Assembly (NCBI GenBank): GCA_035236585.1
Contig: CP141133.1
Span: 43,975,729-44,039,728 of the forward strand
Origin: Warburgia ugandensis
Taxonomy: Eukaryota; Streptophyta; Magnoliopsida; Canellales; Canellaceae
Direction: 5' to 3'
DNA length: 64,000 nucleotides
The notes beneath the pieces were generated by a model. The model saw only the letters and a list, made by a program, of their open reading frames with translations, did not search any database and had not been told where the DNA came from. Position 1 is the first letter of the stretch, and the number at the start of each line of letters is the position of its first letter. Made by a program: the position numbers and the translations under genes. Positions 33,319 to 44,542 of the stretch are shown in pieces.

Positions 33319-36164
33319 ATACCATGGAGGTCGAGAAAGGCGATAGTAAATAGGGAATCTCCAAATCATAAGATTCGCATCGCTACATGGAACATAGGGA
33401 CATTGACAGGTAAGAGTTTGGAGTTAGTAGACACGATAAAACGTAGGAGAGTCAACATCGCTTGTATCCAAGAAACCAAGTGGAAAGGGGCTAAAGCTAG
33501 AGAAATAGATGGGTATAAATTATGGTACGTAGGAAAGGAAAATAATAGAAATGGCGTAGGAATAATAGTGGATAAGGAATTAAAGGATAAAGTTGTGGAC
33601 GTTAAAAAGAATCGGTGATAGAATAATAATAATAAAAATGATTCTAGGAGAGCAGATTATAAATATTATAAGTGCATATGCACCACAAGTAGGGCTACAA
33701 GATATAATTAAGAGACGGTTTTGGGAAGATATGGAGGGAGTCATGCAAGAAATTCCCAACAACGAGGGAATATTTATAGGAGGCGGAGACTTAAATGACC
33801 ATGTAGGAAAAGATAAGGAAGGATATGATAGAATACACGGAGGGTATGGTATAGGTGAACGAAACGAGATGGGGAGAATATCCTCGATTTTGCTTTGTCA
33901 TATAACCTATCCATTGCAAATACACTCTTTAAGAAGAGGGATGAACACTTAATAACCTTTAAAAGTGGACTTCATAAAAGCCAAATAGACTTTTTCTACT
34001 TAGGAATAATGAACGATCTATATGTAAGGATTGTACGGTGATACCCGGTGAGAGTTTAACCTCACAACATAGGTTAATGGTTATGGATATTCATATCAAA
34101 AGATGGAGTAAAAGAACTGAACTTAATACACATCCAAAAACTAAGTGGTGGAACTTAAAAGGAGAGAAAATAACCTCATTCAAAAATAAGTTGATGGTAG
34201 AAGGAAATTGGAATTATGAAACAGAAGTAAATACCATGTGGAATACTATGGCTGAGTCCATTAAGAAAGTGGCAAAAGATGTCTTAGGAGTATCTAAAGG
34301 TAAAAGGCTATTAGTAAAAAAAACATGGTGGTGGAATGAAAGCAGGTGCAAAAGCTATTAAAGAAAAAGCAGAATGCATTTTAAAGCATGACAGAAGATT
34401 AGAAATAATGAAAACTATGAACAATATAAGAATGCTAAAAACGTTGCTAAGAGAATAGTAAGTGAGGCTAAACTTAAAGCATATGATGAGCTCTATAATA
34501 GACTAGGAACAAGAGAAGGTGAGAAAGATGTGTTTAAACTTGCAAAGGTAAGAGAACAGAAGAGTAAGGACTTAGAGCATGTTAGGTGCATTAGAAGCGA
34601 TGATCAAAGGGTATTAGTCTAAAACGCTGAGATCAAACAAAGGTGGGAAATCTACTTCCAAAATTGCTAAATGACAATGGCCACGAGAATAGAGAATTGA
34701 AAATACTATAAATCTAAATAACAACTTTGGATATTATAGATATGAACGTGGGATTAAAATGCTTGAAGTAAAAGAGGCCTTGAGAAAGATGAAATCGGGA
34801 AAGGCCATGGGGCACGATGGTATACCAATAGAGGTTTGGAAGCATATGGGAGATATTGGGGTAGTTTGGTTGACCAAGTTGTTTAACAAGATTATAAAAT
34901 CAAAGAAAATGCGATGAGTGGAGGAAAAGCTCTATTGTGCAATCTATAAGAATAAAGGAGACATTCGAGAGCTGCACTAATTATCGAGGGATCAAACTTA
35001 TGAGCCACACCATGGAAACCTTTTGAAAGAGTCATTGAGAAGAGGCTACGACATGAAACAAGTGTATCGGAGAATCAGTTTGGTTTCATGCACAGGAGAT
35101 CTACCATGGAAGCTATTTTCTTACTAAGACAATTAGTAGAGAAATATAGGGAGAGGAGAAAAGACCTACACATGGTCTTTATTGACTTAGAGAAGGCTTA
35201 TGATAGAGTCCCTAGAGAGTTAATATGGAGGGTGTTAGGTGTTAAAGGGGTTTCTCGGGGAGTATATAGACATAATTAAAGATATGTATGAGGAGCAGTA
35301 ACAAATGTTAAGACCACTAGTGGCGTGGTAGTGATTTTCACTGTCCTTTGTCGGATTGCACCAAGGATCGGCATTAAGTCCATACCTTTTCACATTAGTT
35401 ATGGATGAGTTAACAAAACATCTGCATGAGGAGATTCCCTGGTGCATGCTATTTGCACGATATAGTCCTACTTGATGAGACAAGGGAGGGTGTCAACATA
35501 AAGCTAGAGCTATGGAGAGAAGCGATGGAATCGAAAGGATTTAAAATTAAGCCGAACTAAGGACAGAATATATGGAATGTAATTTTAGCAAGGAGAGTAG
35601 GAGTGGAGCACCGGTCAAGATTGATAACCAAGAGGTCCCCATGAGAGACCACTTAGATACTTAGGATCATTGATCCATGAGAGTGGAGAGATTGAGAGGG
35701 AGGTTACCCGAGAGAATCCAAGCGGGTTGGAACAAATGGAGATGTGCATCGGGGGTTTTATGTGATCGGCGGGTGCCACTCAAACCTAAAGGAAAATTCT
35801 ATAGGATGGCTATAAGGCCGGCCATGCTCTATGGATCAGAGTGTTGGGCGGTTAAGGAACATCATACTCATGAAATTTGAGTGTTGCGAAATGAGGATGT
35901 TGAGATGGATGAGTGGTAAGACAAGAAAGGATAGAATTAGAAATGAAAATATTAGAAGAAATTTAGGGATAGCACCAATAGGTAACAAGATGAGGGAGAT
36001 TAGACTTAGATGGTTTGGACATGTTCAAAGGAGGCCAACAACGGCACCAGTTAGAAGGAGTGAGGCAATACAAGTTGAAGGTTCTAAAAGGGCAAGGGGA
36101 AGGCCCAAAAGAACGTGGATAGAAGTGGTGAGGAAAGATTTAAAAACTTTGGGACTAAATTAAG
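33319..36164 (+). pseudogene. LINE ORF: AP endonuclease and reverse transcriptase, RTE clade
   Basis: The endonuclease nicks target DNA and the RT copies the element RNA at the nick. Endonuclease blocks: IRIATWNIGTLTGK (33,370), IQETKWKGAK (33,460), NIISAYAPQVG (33,665), GDLNDHVGKD (33,786) and SQHRLMVMD (34,058). RT blocks: MKSGKAMGHDGIPIEVWKH (about 34,790), [15 protein letters not shown] (35,176), [15 protein letters not shown] (35,370). The catalytic F-A-D-D box at about 35,451 has lost two bases and reads FA[18 protein letters not shown]. The C-terminal RTE block MRMLRWMSGKTRKDRIRNE to GRPKRTWIEVVRKDL ends at the stop 36,162. Frameshifts or stops also occur near 33,615, 33,880, 34,360, 34,915 and 35,275. 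The start codon is unclear: the open frame begins without ATG in the repeats. Confidence 0.88.
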
Positions 36165-36234
36165 CCATGGTATTTAATAGAGTGGAATGGAGGAATAAGA
36201 TTCATGTGGCCGACCCCTAATTGGGATAAGGTCT

Positions 36235-36266
36235 TGATGATGATGATGATGATGATGATCTGTGAA
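36235..36266 (+). repeat. LINE 3' triplet tail and right target-site copy
   Basis: TGATGATGA... runs from 36,235 to about 36,259 after GGGATAAGGTCT, then TCTGTGAAGACTG returns to the family B RNase H frame. Plant RTE elements end in short triplet repeats such as this. Confidence 0.85.
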
Positions 36267-36805
36267 GACTGAATTTTTCTCCATACAAATAATGTCTCTA
36301 AATTTTCAATGCAAAAACTACAGCTGTCAATTCTAGGTCATGTACTGGGAAATTTATTTCATGTTTCTTCAATTGTCTAGATGTATAAGCAATGACCTTC
36401 AAATTTTGAATCAACACACCTCTTAACCCTTTGCTTGAAGCATCACAGTATATTTCATGTCCCCCACTTTTAGATGACAAAGTCAATACTAGTGCTGTAC
36501 TTAACCTTTTCTTTAGCTCTTGGAAACTATTTTCACATTCTTCTATCCAAGTGAATTGTAACCCTGCTTTTCTAGGCAATGAAGTCAAAGGAAGGGCTAT
36601 ACGGGAAAATCCTTGAATGAATCTATGGTAGTATCCTGCCCGTCCAAGAAAACTACATATTTCTATTACTGTTTTAGGTTTCTCCCAATTCATTACTGCT
36701 TCAACCTTGGTGGGGTCCACTTCTACTCCATTCTTGAATTCACACTTACTAAATTTACCAAATAGTTTGTGTTTTGAGGGTATTTAGTACAATTCATAAG
36801 TGTTC
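36263..36805 (-). pseudogene. pol: Family B RT-RNase H remnant, split by the LINE
   Basis: On the minus strand the RT thumb and tether region [35 protein letters not shown] leads into RNase [17 protein letters not shown] and [17 protein letters not shown]. After VFALKI a stop is followed by RHYLYGEKFSLHR at the LINE border; FTDHKSLKYIFT continues on the other side (33,101-33,052). Beyond MRQR the sequence jumps to NQAVDSLI, so about 0.6 kb is missing compared with family C at 54.66-55.27 kb (end of RNase H, integrase zinc finger and first part of the core). The short segment between KCEF and the DPTKVEAV block is also deleted. The RNase H active-site Asp in YCDAS is kept. Confidence 0.87.
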
Positions 36806-37249
36806 TTAATGTTCCTTGATACTGGTAGAGTAAATCAGTATATCATCAATAAATACAATCACAAATTTATTAAAAAATTCCTTGAAGATTATGTTGATCA
36901 GATCCATAAACACGGCTAGTGCATTGGTCAGCCCAAAAGACATAACTTGAAACTTGTAATGCCCATACCGAGTTCTGAATGCTAACTTGGGTATGTCTTC
37001 ATCCTTAATACGCAATTGATGATATCCTGATCTAAGGTCGATTTTAGAAAAGACCTTAGCAGATTGGAGTTGATCAAAGAGATCATCAATGCAAGGTAAG
37101 GGATACCTATTTTTTAATGTGACAATGTTCAACATTCTATAATCAATGCACAATCTCATAGACCCATCCTTCTTATTCACAAATGTTACTGGTGCTCCCC
37201 ATGGTGAACTACTTGGTCTAACAAACCATTTGTCTAACAATTCCGGTAA
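36806..37249 (-). pseudogene. pol: Family B reverse transcriptase core
   Basis: The best preserved part of family B: 144 codons open from [19 protein letters not shown] through [31 protein letters not shown] and [20 protein letters not shown] to [13 protein letters not shown]. The catalytic Asp pair in F-I-D-D (about 36,840) and the Asp of [10 protein letters not shown] are intact. A stop separates it from the protease region on the 5' side, so only the core domain is open. Confidence 0.88.
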
Positions 37250-38143
37250 TTAACCTTTCAACTCTTTCAACTCTGCTATGGCCATTGGAGTTGTACTAGG
37301 AATTACTTCAATGGTAAACTCAATTTCTCTATGTGGGGGTAATCCTAGTAGTTCTTCTGGGAAAACATCTTGGAATTCCCTTACTACTTCAATTTCTATT
37401 ATCCTGGGTTGTTTAACTTCTAAAGAAATTATTATTGCTAGAAATGCCTGACACCCCTTGGACATATGTTTGACTGCCTTCATAGCTGAGATAACGGATT
37501 TGTCAAAGTCATGGTGTTTCCTGTACAGCACTAATACTTCCTCACCCGGTATGCTAAATGTGATTTTCTTCTTGTGATAGTCCATAAATACCCAGTATTT
37601 TGCTAACCAATCCATACCTAGTATGATGTCAAAGTCCACCATGTTCAGTAAAATGAGGTATATGTCCATTCTTTTGCCCAATACTTCTACATGTACATTG
37701 TGCAAGTATTCTTGTAATTTAATTATTTTTCCAACTAGAGTTATTACATTTAGATTAAATCCCAAGTTTTTCACAGACAATTGTATACTAGATGCAAATA
37801 GGCAAGATATAAAGGAATGCGTAGATCCAGAATCAAATAGTACTTTGGCATAGTTGCCAGCTACAAGTAATATACGTTCAATCATCGCAGTAAATGGTCC
37901 AGCCTGGACATCAGTGATGGTGAAGACCCTCCCTTGGCATCAAGGGGCAATTTCTAGTTTTGCCTCCCTAATCACGAGTGGTTTGGGATAGTAGATGGTG
38001 ATGTGTCCATACTCCCCACAATTATGGCACTTGATCAAAAAATCATTGGGGTTGCTGTTGTCTAGGTCTAGGCAAATATTTCCTTGGTGAAATTTTTTGC
38101 ATCTTGGACATGGTGGTCTATTTTGCCCTGGTGCATTGTTCCT
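37250..38143 (-). pseudogene. Family B protease and gag zinc knuckle
   Basis: The 211-codon frame (37,250-37,885) holds a retropepsin: VLFDSGSTHSFIS with the catalytic D-S-G intact (37,820-37,835) and LNMVDFDIILGMDWLAKY. It ends with REFQDVFPEELLGLPPHREIEF, the linker to RT. Upstream, at about 38,030-37,985, the CCHC knuckle reads CHNCGEYGHITIYY: the first two Cys and the His are present but the last Cys is Tyr. Stops occur between the knuckle and protease, and at 38,145. Confidence 0.86.
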
Positions 38144-38949
38144 CTAATTTCTTTGGGGCTTCAAATTGTTCCATGGTCTTTTATTCTTCTGGAAGGGCTT
38201 TGGGTTATTGTTTCCTCCTCCACTAAACTTCGTGGTTTGACTCTTCTTGTATTCTTCTCCAAACTTGGAAGCCATTTCCACACATTCTGCTAAGGTCGTG
38301 GGTTTAGTAACAAGTTCCTTTATTTTCAGCCCTGGGTGCAGCCCTTCAATGAATCGATTCACTGTGTGTGTTTCAGTGTTAGACACATGAGTTGCAAATC
38401 TCCTTAACTATGTGAACTTGTTATCATACTCTACCACTGACATGTTCCCTTGTCTTAGTTCCAAAAACTCTATCAGCTTTCCTTCTTATACATGAGAATA
38501 GAAATATTTGTGGTTAAAGACTTCCTTAAATTCCTCCCATGCAGTATCTTCAAAATTTGAGAAAGTGTTGTTAGCTAATCTCCACCAAAATGCAGCTTCT
38601 TGTTTTAATAGATAGGAGGCAAATTTCACCTTCAACTCTGGAGGAGTATGCAAAGAATTGAAAGTCCTTTCTACTTGATACATCCATTCCTCAGCCTTCT
38701 CAGCTTCACCCCTGCCATTATACACCATAGCCATCTTTTGAAATCTCTCCATTTTGTCAACTTTTTTTCGTGCTGATGTAGACTTTCTAACTTCTTCACT
38801 TGGTACAAGGGAAGATTGCCCTTGTACTAGTGTGGGAGTAACTGGTGTTGGTGTTAGTGTATTGTGTCTCACTTCAAGCTAAGCCTGAGCCTACGTACTT
38901 AGTATCTCTATGGGAGGTGATGAAATATAGGTTTGTTGAAGTGAGGAAG
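38144..38949 (-). pseudogene. gag: Family B gag, main part
   Basis: Capsid region, minus strand: KMERFQKMAMVYNGRGEAEKAEEWMYQVERTF, then KFASYLLKQEAAFWW and FKEVFNHKYF, a stop at about 38,486, a LRQGNMSVVEYDNKF block, a second stop and FIEGLHPGLKIKELVTKP (38,144-38,386). This is the standard retrotransposon gag domain of chromoviruses. The N-terminus lies on the far side of A2 (47,252-47,364). Stops at 38,486, 38,407 and 38,145. Confidence 0.86.
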
Positions 38950-41070
38950 TGTGACGACCCGGGTTTTCCCATGCATTTTTAAATGCAAGATCTAATTCCT
39001 AAGGCGGGATGCATCCCTATTTGAAAGCCATTTTATAAAAACCATGCAATGTAGCAGAAAATCTTTAGTTTTAAACTCATTTTGAAAACCCCGTGTGTCA
39101 TTTTCTTTCACAACAATCAAAGTAGTTTTTGAAAAACTTCAGAAATCATAAATGTTTTTCCCCAGGTCTATCTCGTCACAACTCACAGCCCAACTGTAAA
39201 CAAATACAAATACATGTCCAAAGGGTAGAGAGTTTACTCACATGTATAGTTCTCTCCTTTGTTTATTCACTTGCTCGTAGCATTAATATCTCCTGAGACG
39301 TCTTCTTTTTGTGAGTGGAACTATCCTGAAAAATGTTAAGGATAGGGTGAGTATATACTATACTCAGTAGGAGTCTATCACTACTAGTTTTACAATGCAT
39401 GCTATGTTTAAAATCATATGCTCTTTAAAACATGTGCATGTTCGAACAATCATGTTCAATATCGATATCAAAAACCATTGTCAAATTGAAATACTAACGA
39501 CTTAAAGAATCACACAAACCAAGTCGAAAGTATCATATATATCATAAACATAATGATATGCATAATATGCTCAGCTGAATTCAACTCATGGATATCTGGT
39601 ATGGTCAACCAACCTCATGTCATGCCATATGCAATGCATGTAAATCCTCAAACCATAGGGTCCAACTATACCCACGACCTCGCTGCCGTGTGGTCCCCGA
39701 GTACCTGAGGACACTCGGTCATAGCCTCAACGGGATATATGACACGTCAACCCAGTGCCGTGACACCAGTGGTAGTCCCCTGTACCACATATAGTCGACG
39801 TAGGGACATTGCTCTTTTTGGGCGTGGTACCCATCCACCTAATAGTGGTAGAGGCTAGAGGCCAACCCAAACCTCTCAGCATAGCGCCCACGAGCTTATC
39901 AGCCCAAATCATATCAGATCAAACAAGTAAAAACCTCTTTTTCAAAACCTATCCTCTTTGGGTCACTCATAACTGCCTAGCCCTCACAATTACCTACCCA
40001 GCGTCTTTTGGTAACCCTCAAGGACATGCAATCTTTCAAAAATTCAATGCTCACAAATCATATAATGTATGCAATTGTTTGCAAAACATATCTATGCATA
40101 ATGTATATGCAATTATTTGCAAAACATATCTATGCATAAAGCATTTATCATATGTACGCTGAATTAAGTCATGCTAAACAAGTCATATACTTATACTTAA
40201 AACATGCATTCTCAAAACAATCATGGCTCTTTTAAAAAGTCTAGTAGCGATAGAGCACCTACCTCAAAGTCTCCTGGAGTCATGTCCTTCATCACTCAAC
40301 CCATCCCTAGGTCTCATTTATAAACTCCTGGGTATGAATGGATACAAAGAGTCCTTATTAATTTCAATCCATCTAGAAATTAGATCTCTAGATCTGCCTT
40401 TAGGGTCCATGGTCTTTGCCTAATTCATTTGTCAGGCTAGATCCTATGATATGGGTCTACTTTTCAATGGTTAGATTCTATAAATGGTCCTATTATCCTA
40501 ATTTTAAAGTCTCATTAGGTCCGCGTGTCCCAGTTCCCATGACACCTGTGCATCCTGGTTGAACCGCGACCGCCTCACGTGCATGCATGCCTAAAGGCCG
40601 TGCCTGGGACCACGTTTTGCATGCGCACATGCATGCTCAAGTGACGCGCTATGACGCGCATCATCACACGGACGCACCTTGTAACATGGCGCGTCTCAGC
40701 TCCTAGGGCACCCCGTGCACCCTGGTAGAGCCAGGACCCGTGCCCCATGTCACGCGCACACCTGAAGGCTGCACCTGGGGTAGTGTATGCACTATAGTAC
40801 ACCTGGAACCCGTCCTAGGGACCCAATCCTAGGCGCAGGTGGAGCAAGGCGTCCCTGATCTTTAAACGGCCGTAACTTCTTCATACGAACTCCGTTTTCG
40901 GCGTTCTTTGAGGCGTTGGATTCCATTTTTCGAGTAGAATCTAATGGTACCAAGTTTTCTCACAAATTCCTTCATTTAATATTTTAATAAAATCAAACAT
41001 TCAACACAATTCATTTCTCATAGAATGTCCAATTTTTGTTAAAAATAGCGTAAATTGCTCGGGCATTACA
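38950..41070 (-). repeat. 3' LTR of A2, internally deleted
   Basis: 2,121 bp, TGTGACGACCCGGG to GCTCGGGCATTACA. About 590 bp are missing at 40,850, where GGCGTCCCTG joins ATCTTTAAACGG; the 5' LTR has this material between GGCGTCCCTG (46,435) and CCCCTGATCTTT (47,025). The shared CCCTG suggests deletion by microhomology. The lost part includes the TATA region. Confidence 0.93.
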
Positions 41071-41109
41071 TTATTACCCCCTTAAAAGAATTTTGTCCTC
41101 GAAATTCCA
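41071..41109 (-). other. A2 polypurine tract and CGAGGA motif
   Basis: TTATTACCCCCTTAAAAG then TTTTGTCCTCGAAATTCC on the plus strand, virtually identical to 11,089-11,127 of A1. Confidence 0.87.
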
Positions 41110-44100
41110 TAAATTATCATCTTCAAGGTATTTTGTCTCTTAGATAACTTTTTGGTGAATGCATTCCCCCCCTTAGGAATCAAATCTAGGCTCAACCTCA
41201 ATTTATCATTTCTATTGTTCCTTCTACAAGGCCTTACCTATAAGGGCCGCTTTCGCTGCATACTCTGATGCATACTCCCATACTCCAATTTAACAATACC
41301 AGTTTCTAGCGGTAATTCATCTATCTCGAAATCCTTAGATGCCTATACTTTTCTCATCGTGTATAGGATAGTCTCCTCATAGGATCATGCTTCTTTATTC
41401 ATGTATAAATTACTCCATACTTCTTTCAAGATCATATGATCTTATTTCTCATAGTCCTTTTTGAATATCATAGGATGATCCCTTTTTCTTCTTATCTTTC
41501 ATCCAGTGATCTCTTCATCATCCATATCTCCTTCTAATGATTGGTTATATGTCATTAGTAAGAGTCCAAAAGATTACCTTCTTTCTATTGTGTCTCACTT
41601 TTCTTCTTATCTTTTATATTTGTCCTCAAGATACTTCAATAACTGACATGGTATCATGTGCTCTATAGCCAAACCTTTGATTAACTTCGAATTTCAACTG
41701 TCTGTCGTTTTCCATATGTGACTTGATTCCTTGACCCAAGTTACATTCAAAATAAAATCATGAAAGTCAATTTGTAGCATCTTCCATTGAGGACCTTATC
41801 ATATACTAAAATTAAAATGTCCTAACACCATATCCTGTTTCATAATTATTGAATTCATCAAATGCTTTTCCCCATGAAGATTTTATCCAGACTCATGTCA
41901 AATGTTAGTGGTCGATTCATCATCATGGGTCAAATGTTCTCGTCCAGAGGCCTATCTTACTATTCACATCAATTTGTCATTAGGATTTTCAATAATGTTC
42001 CCATTTATGCAAAGCAAAAAGCCTCTTATTCATAACCGAGTACCCTTACTAGGTCATGGTTGAATCCTTTGCCATCATCCTTTTTGTTCTTTCTTTGCTT
42101 GATGGTTTTCTTTGTAACCTTTCAGTCCAAAAGTTCTATACTCAATCCAGTAGGGTTAGTCCTTAGGAAATTCCTTCAATTGATTTTTCGTACTTGGTAT
42201 ATGCTCATAACAACTAACTATTTGTCTAAAGGCAAAGTAACATCACATCTTGCCTTATATTGTGCTGGCCACCTCAACTTTTCTCCTTCCATTCCCTATA
42301 TCAAGATATTGTTTAATCTTTGATCAAGACTTTATTGTCAATCATGTAGTCTGTATTGTCAGAAGGTATAAGTAGTGATTTTCTCAATTCCTCAAATTTG
42401 ATCTTTCAAGTGCCTCCTCATACTTAGCTTACAATAGCAGTTCTTGTTCAATAGCTACTACATCATGTTATGCTGAAGCTATTAAATCATCAAATTTGAA
42501 AAACACTCAGGTAAGCATGGAATATTTTCGTAGACATATAGAAAGACTTTATTTGATTACCTATTGATCTCTTCCTAGATATATCTATGTCATAAGCTCA
42601 AGGGTCTCTAAAGCGATCGATACTTATCCAAGTCAGCAATACCTTTCAGACCCCCAGTGATTTCTATGGTTTATCATGGTATCTATTCAGGTTTGGAAAA
42701 TTCTATCTCACTTGGTAGAGATTGCTCCTTATTTTTTCTTCTATCTCAGTTGTTACTGTATTTATTGTACTTGTAGCTCCTCCATGATGTGGCCTAATCA
42801 ACTGACCTCATACCCTCAAATGACTTAGTCTAACAAGTAACTTCTTTTAGGTAAAACTCATGTCCAAATACTTATGATATCCCTCTGAGTATATAACTTC
42901 GACTACTAACTCATAGATACTAACATACTTGATTAATCAAGGTGGGATACCTTTATTTAGTCAATAGTACTCTAAAGGTAATGACTAAATAATGGTCTTA
43001 AGATTTTTGGTCTTCCAATCTATAATAGTAAGACCACCATTTTGATCCTTGATGGTACCCTACCCGCTAAGAGGACAAGTCACTGTCCGGTCTTAATTCC
43101 TTTTTCAATATACTTTATTTACTCATGTAGTGGCAAGGTAGGATGTCACTAAATTTTCCTTTTTATGGACTATATCCATTGGTGTTCCTCATAAGCTAAT
43201 GGATCCGATAAGGCTCTTATTGCAATATTTGATATAGGCATCAAACCATTTGTAGAATTTAATTTCTAGTTGATCGTTGTTTCTCTTCAAAAATTTCTTG
43301 TTGCATAATCTCCTGAAATTCGATACTCTACACAAAGTCTTAAACCCCATATGCTTTATCTCTATTATACTCTTTTATAATAAAATCATCACCAACTCAA
43401 CTATCATCATTCCTTCGAAGTTGATTGGTTTATTTTCCCACTCAATGAGAGATTTGTATGTATCTTCATAAAGTCATGATCTTTTTTCTTTTGAATATTC
43501 ATTGAATACTGGTAGTTACATCTCTATCTCTTTCTTTCTTTCCTTCAAAATCCTCACTTATGTCTTCCTAGATAAATGTCTTCCTGTGCTTTGTTGCATA
43601 TGATTGATACTTCATCTATTCCTGTACGTAACATATATGATAAACTGAATGCTTCTCAGAAATTCTAAACCATCTTAAGATCATTGAAATCCTCAATTGC
43701 TTATAGCCTCAATAAAATTCATACAATGTCTTAATAATGGCATTGACGTTTTTATACTTTTCTTACAAGTTCATGTTAGGATTAATCTATTATCATCCTT
43801 CGTATTATCATCAAAATGTCTTGATAGCACTGTCAAATATAGTTCCTTATCATATTCATGTTATATTCCTCTTAATCACATAATATGTCACTTGTATACA
43901 TCTTCTGTTTTGCTCCATAATACTCAGGTAGTTTTTATTCAATATCACTTCACTCTTCATGAGACTCCAATTAAGGTATCCAAAATTGAGCCATGTCTTT
44001 CAGGATCCATACCTTTGTGATCTAGTACAAGTCACAGTTATCTCCTAGTATCATCTTGTATGCTCATTCCTCTTAGATTATCATCAACATCTTCTCAAAG

Positions 44101-44528
44101 TCTATCTTTTACATCCCCTATCATACTCATATCATATCCTTGTGATAGTGTACTCATATTCTGATATTCTTTATGATGGTAAGATAGCCACCTAGGTTCT
44201 TCAATTTTCTCACCTTTGATGAGATTACTTTATTGCAAGTCAGAACTATCTACTAACAAGTCCACTAACATCTTCATTCATCATTCTCATCATAATATGA
44301 TCCTTATATGAGTTTTGGATAAGGGTTGCACTATCCTCTGCCTACTTATTTGTTAAACCAAGCTGTGTTTCACCTATTTATTTATGGTGAACTGCCTTGT
44401 GCATTAATATTGTAATCCTCAAATAGAAATAGTCATCTCTACTACTCCTATTCATACTACTTCTTGATTTTCTTTATTATCTATGACCCTTGGACATGCT
44501 AGACTGGCTGTGAAAGGATAAAACCTGG
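41110..44528 (-). mobile_element. A2 internal region, no recognisable coding
   Basis: About 3.4 kb homologous to the A1 interior, with small insertions and deletions (for example no ATTT run near 42,180). Neither strand shows retroelement protein motifs and open stretches stay below about 110 codons. Two copies that conserve sequence but share no long frame support a non-autonomous, LARD-type family. Confidence 0.72.
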
Positions 44529-44540
44529 GCTCTGATACCA
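44529..44540 (-). other. A2 primer-binding site
   Basis: GCTCTGATACCA on the plus strand, TGGTATCAGAGC on the element strand, identical to A1 and two bases from the LTR. Confidence 0.9.
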
Positions 44541-44542
44541 AC

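Larger units (their letters stand above)
33102..36254 (+). mobile_element. RTE-type LINE inserted in family B RNase H
   Basis: A 3.15-kb non-LTR retrotransposon in the opposite orientation to its host. It starts with three 69-bp repeats, has endonuclease and reverse transcriptase in one coding region and ends in a TGA/GAT triplet repeat instead of poly(A), as plant RTE elements do. The 12-bp sequence ATGATCTGTGAA occurs on both sides (33,090-33,101 and 36,255-36,266), although the right copy merges with the GAT tail. The RNase H frame of family B resumes on both sides. Near full length, but inactive. Confidence 0.92.
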
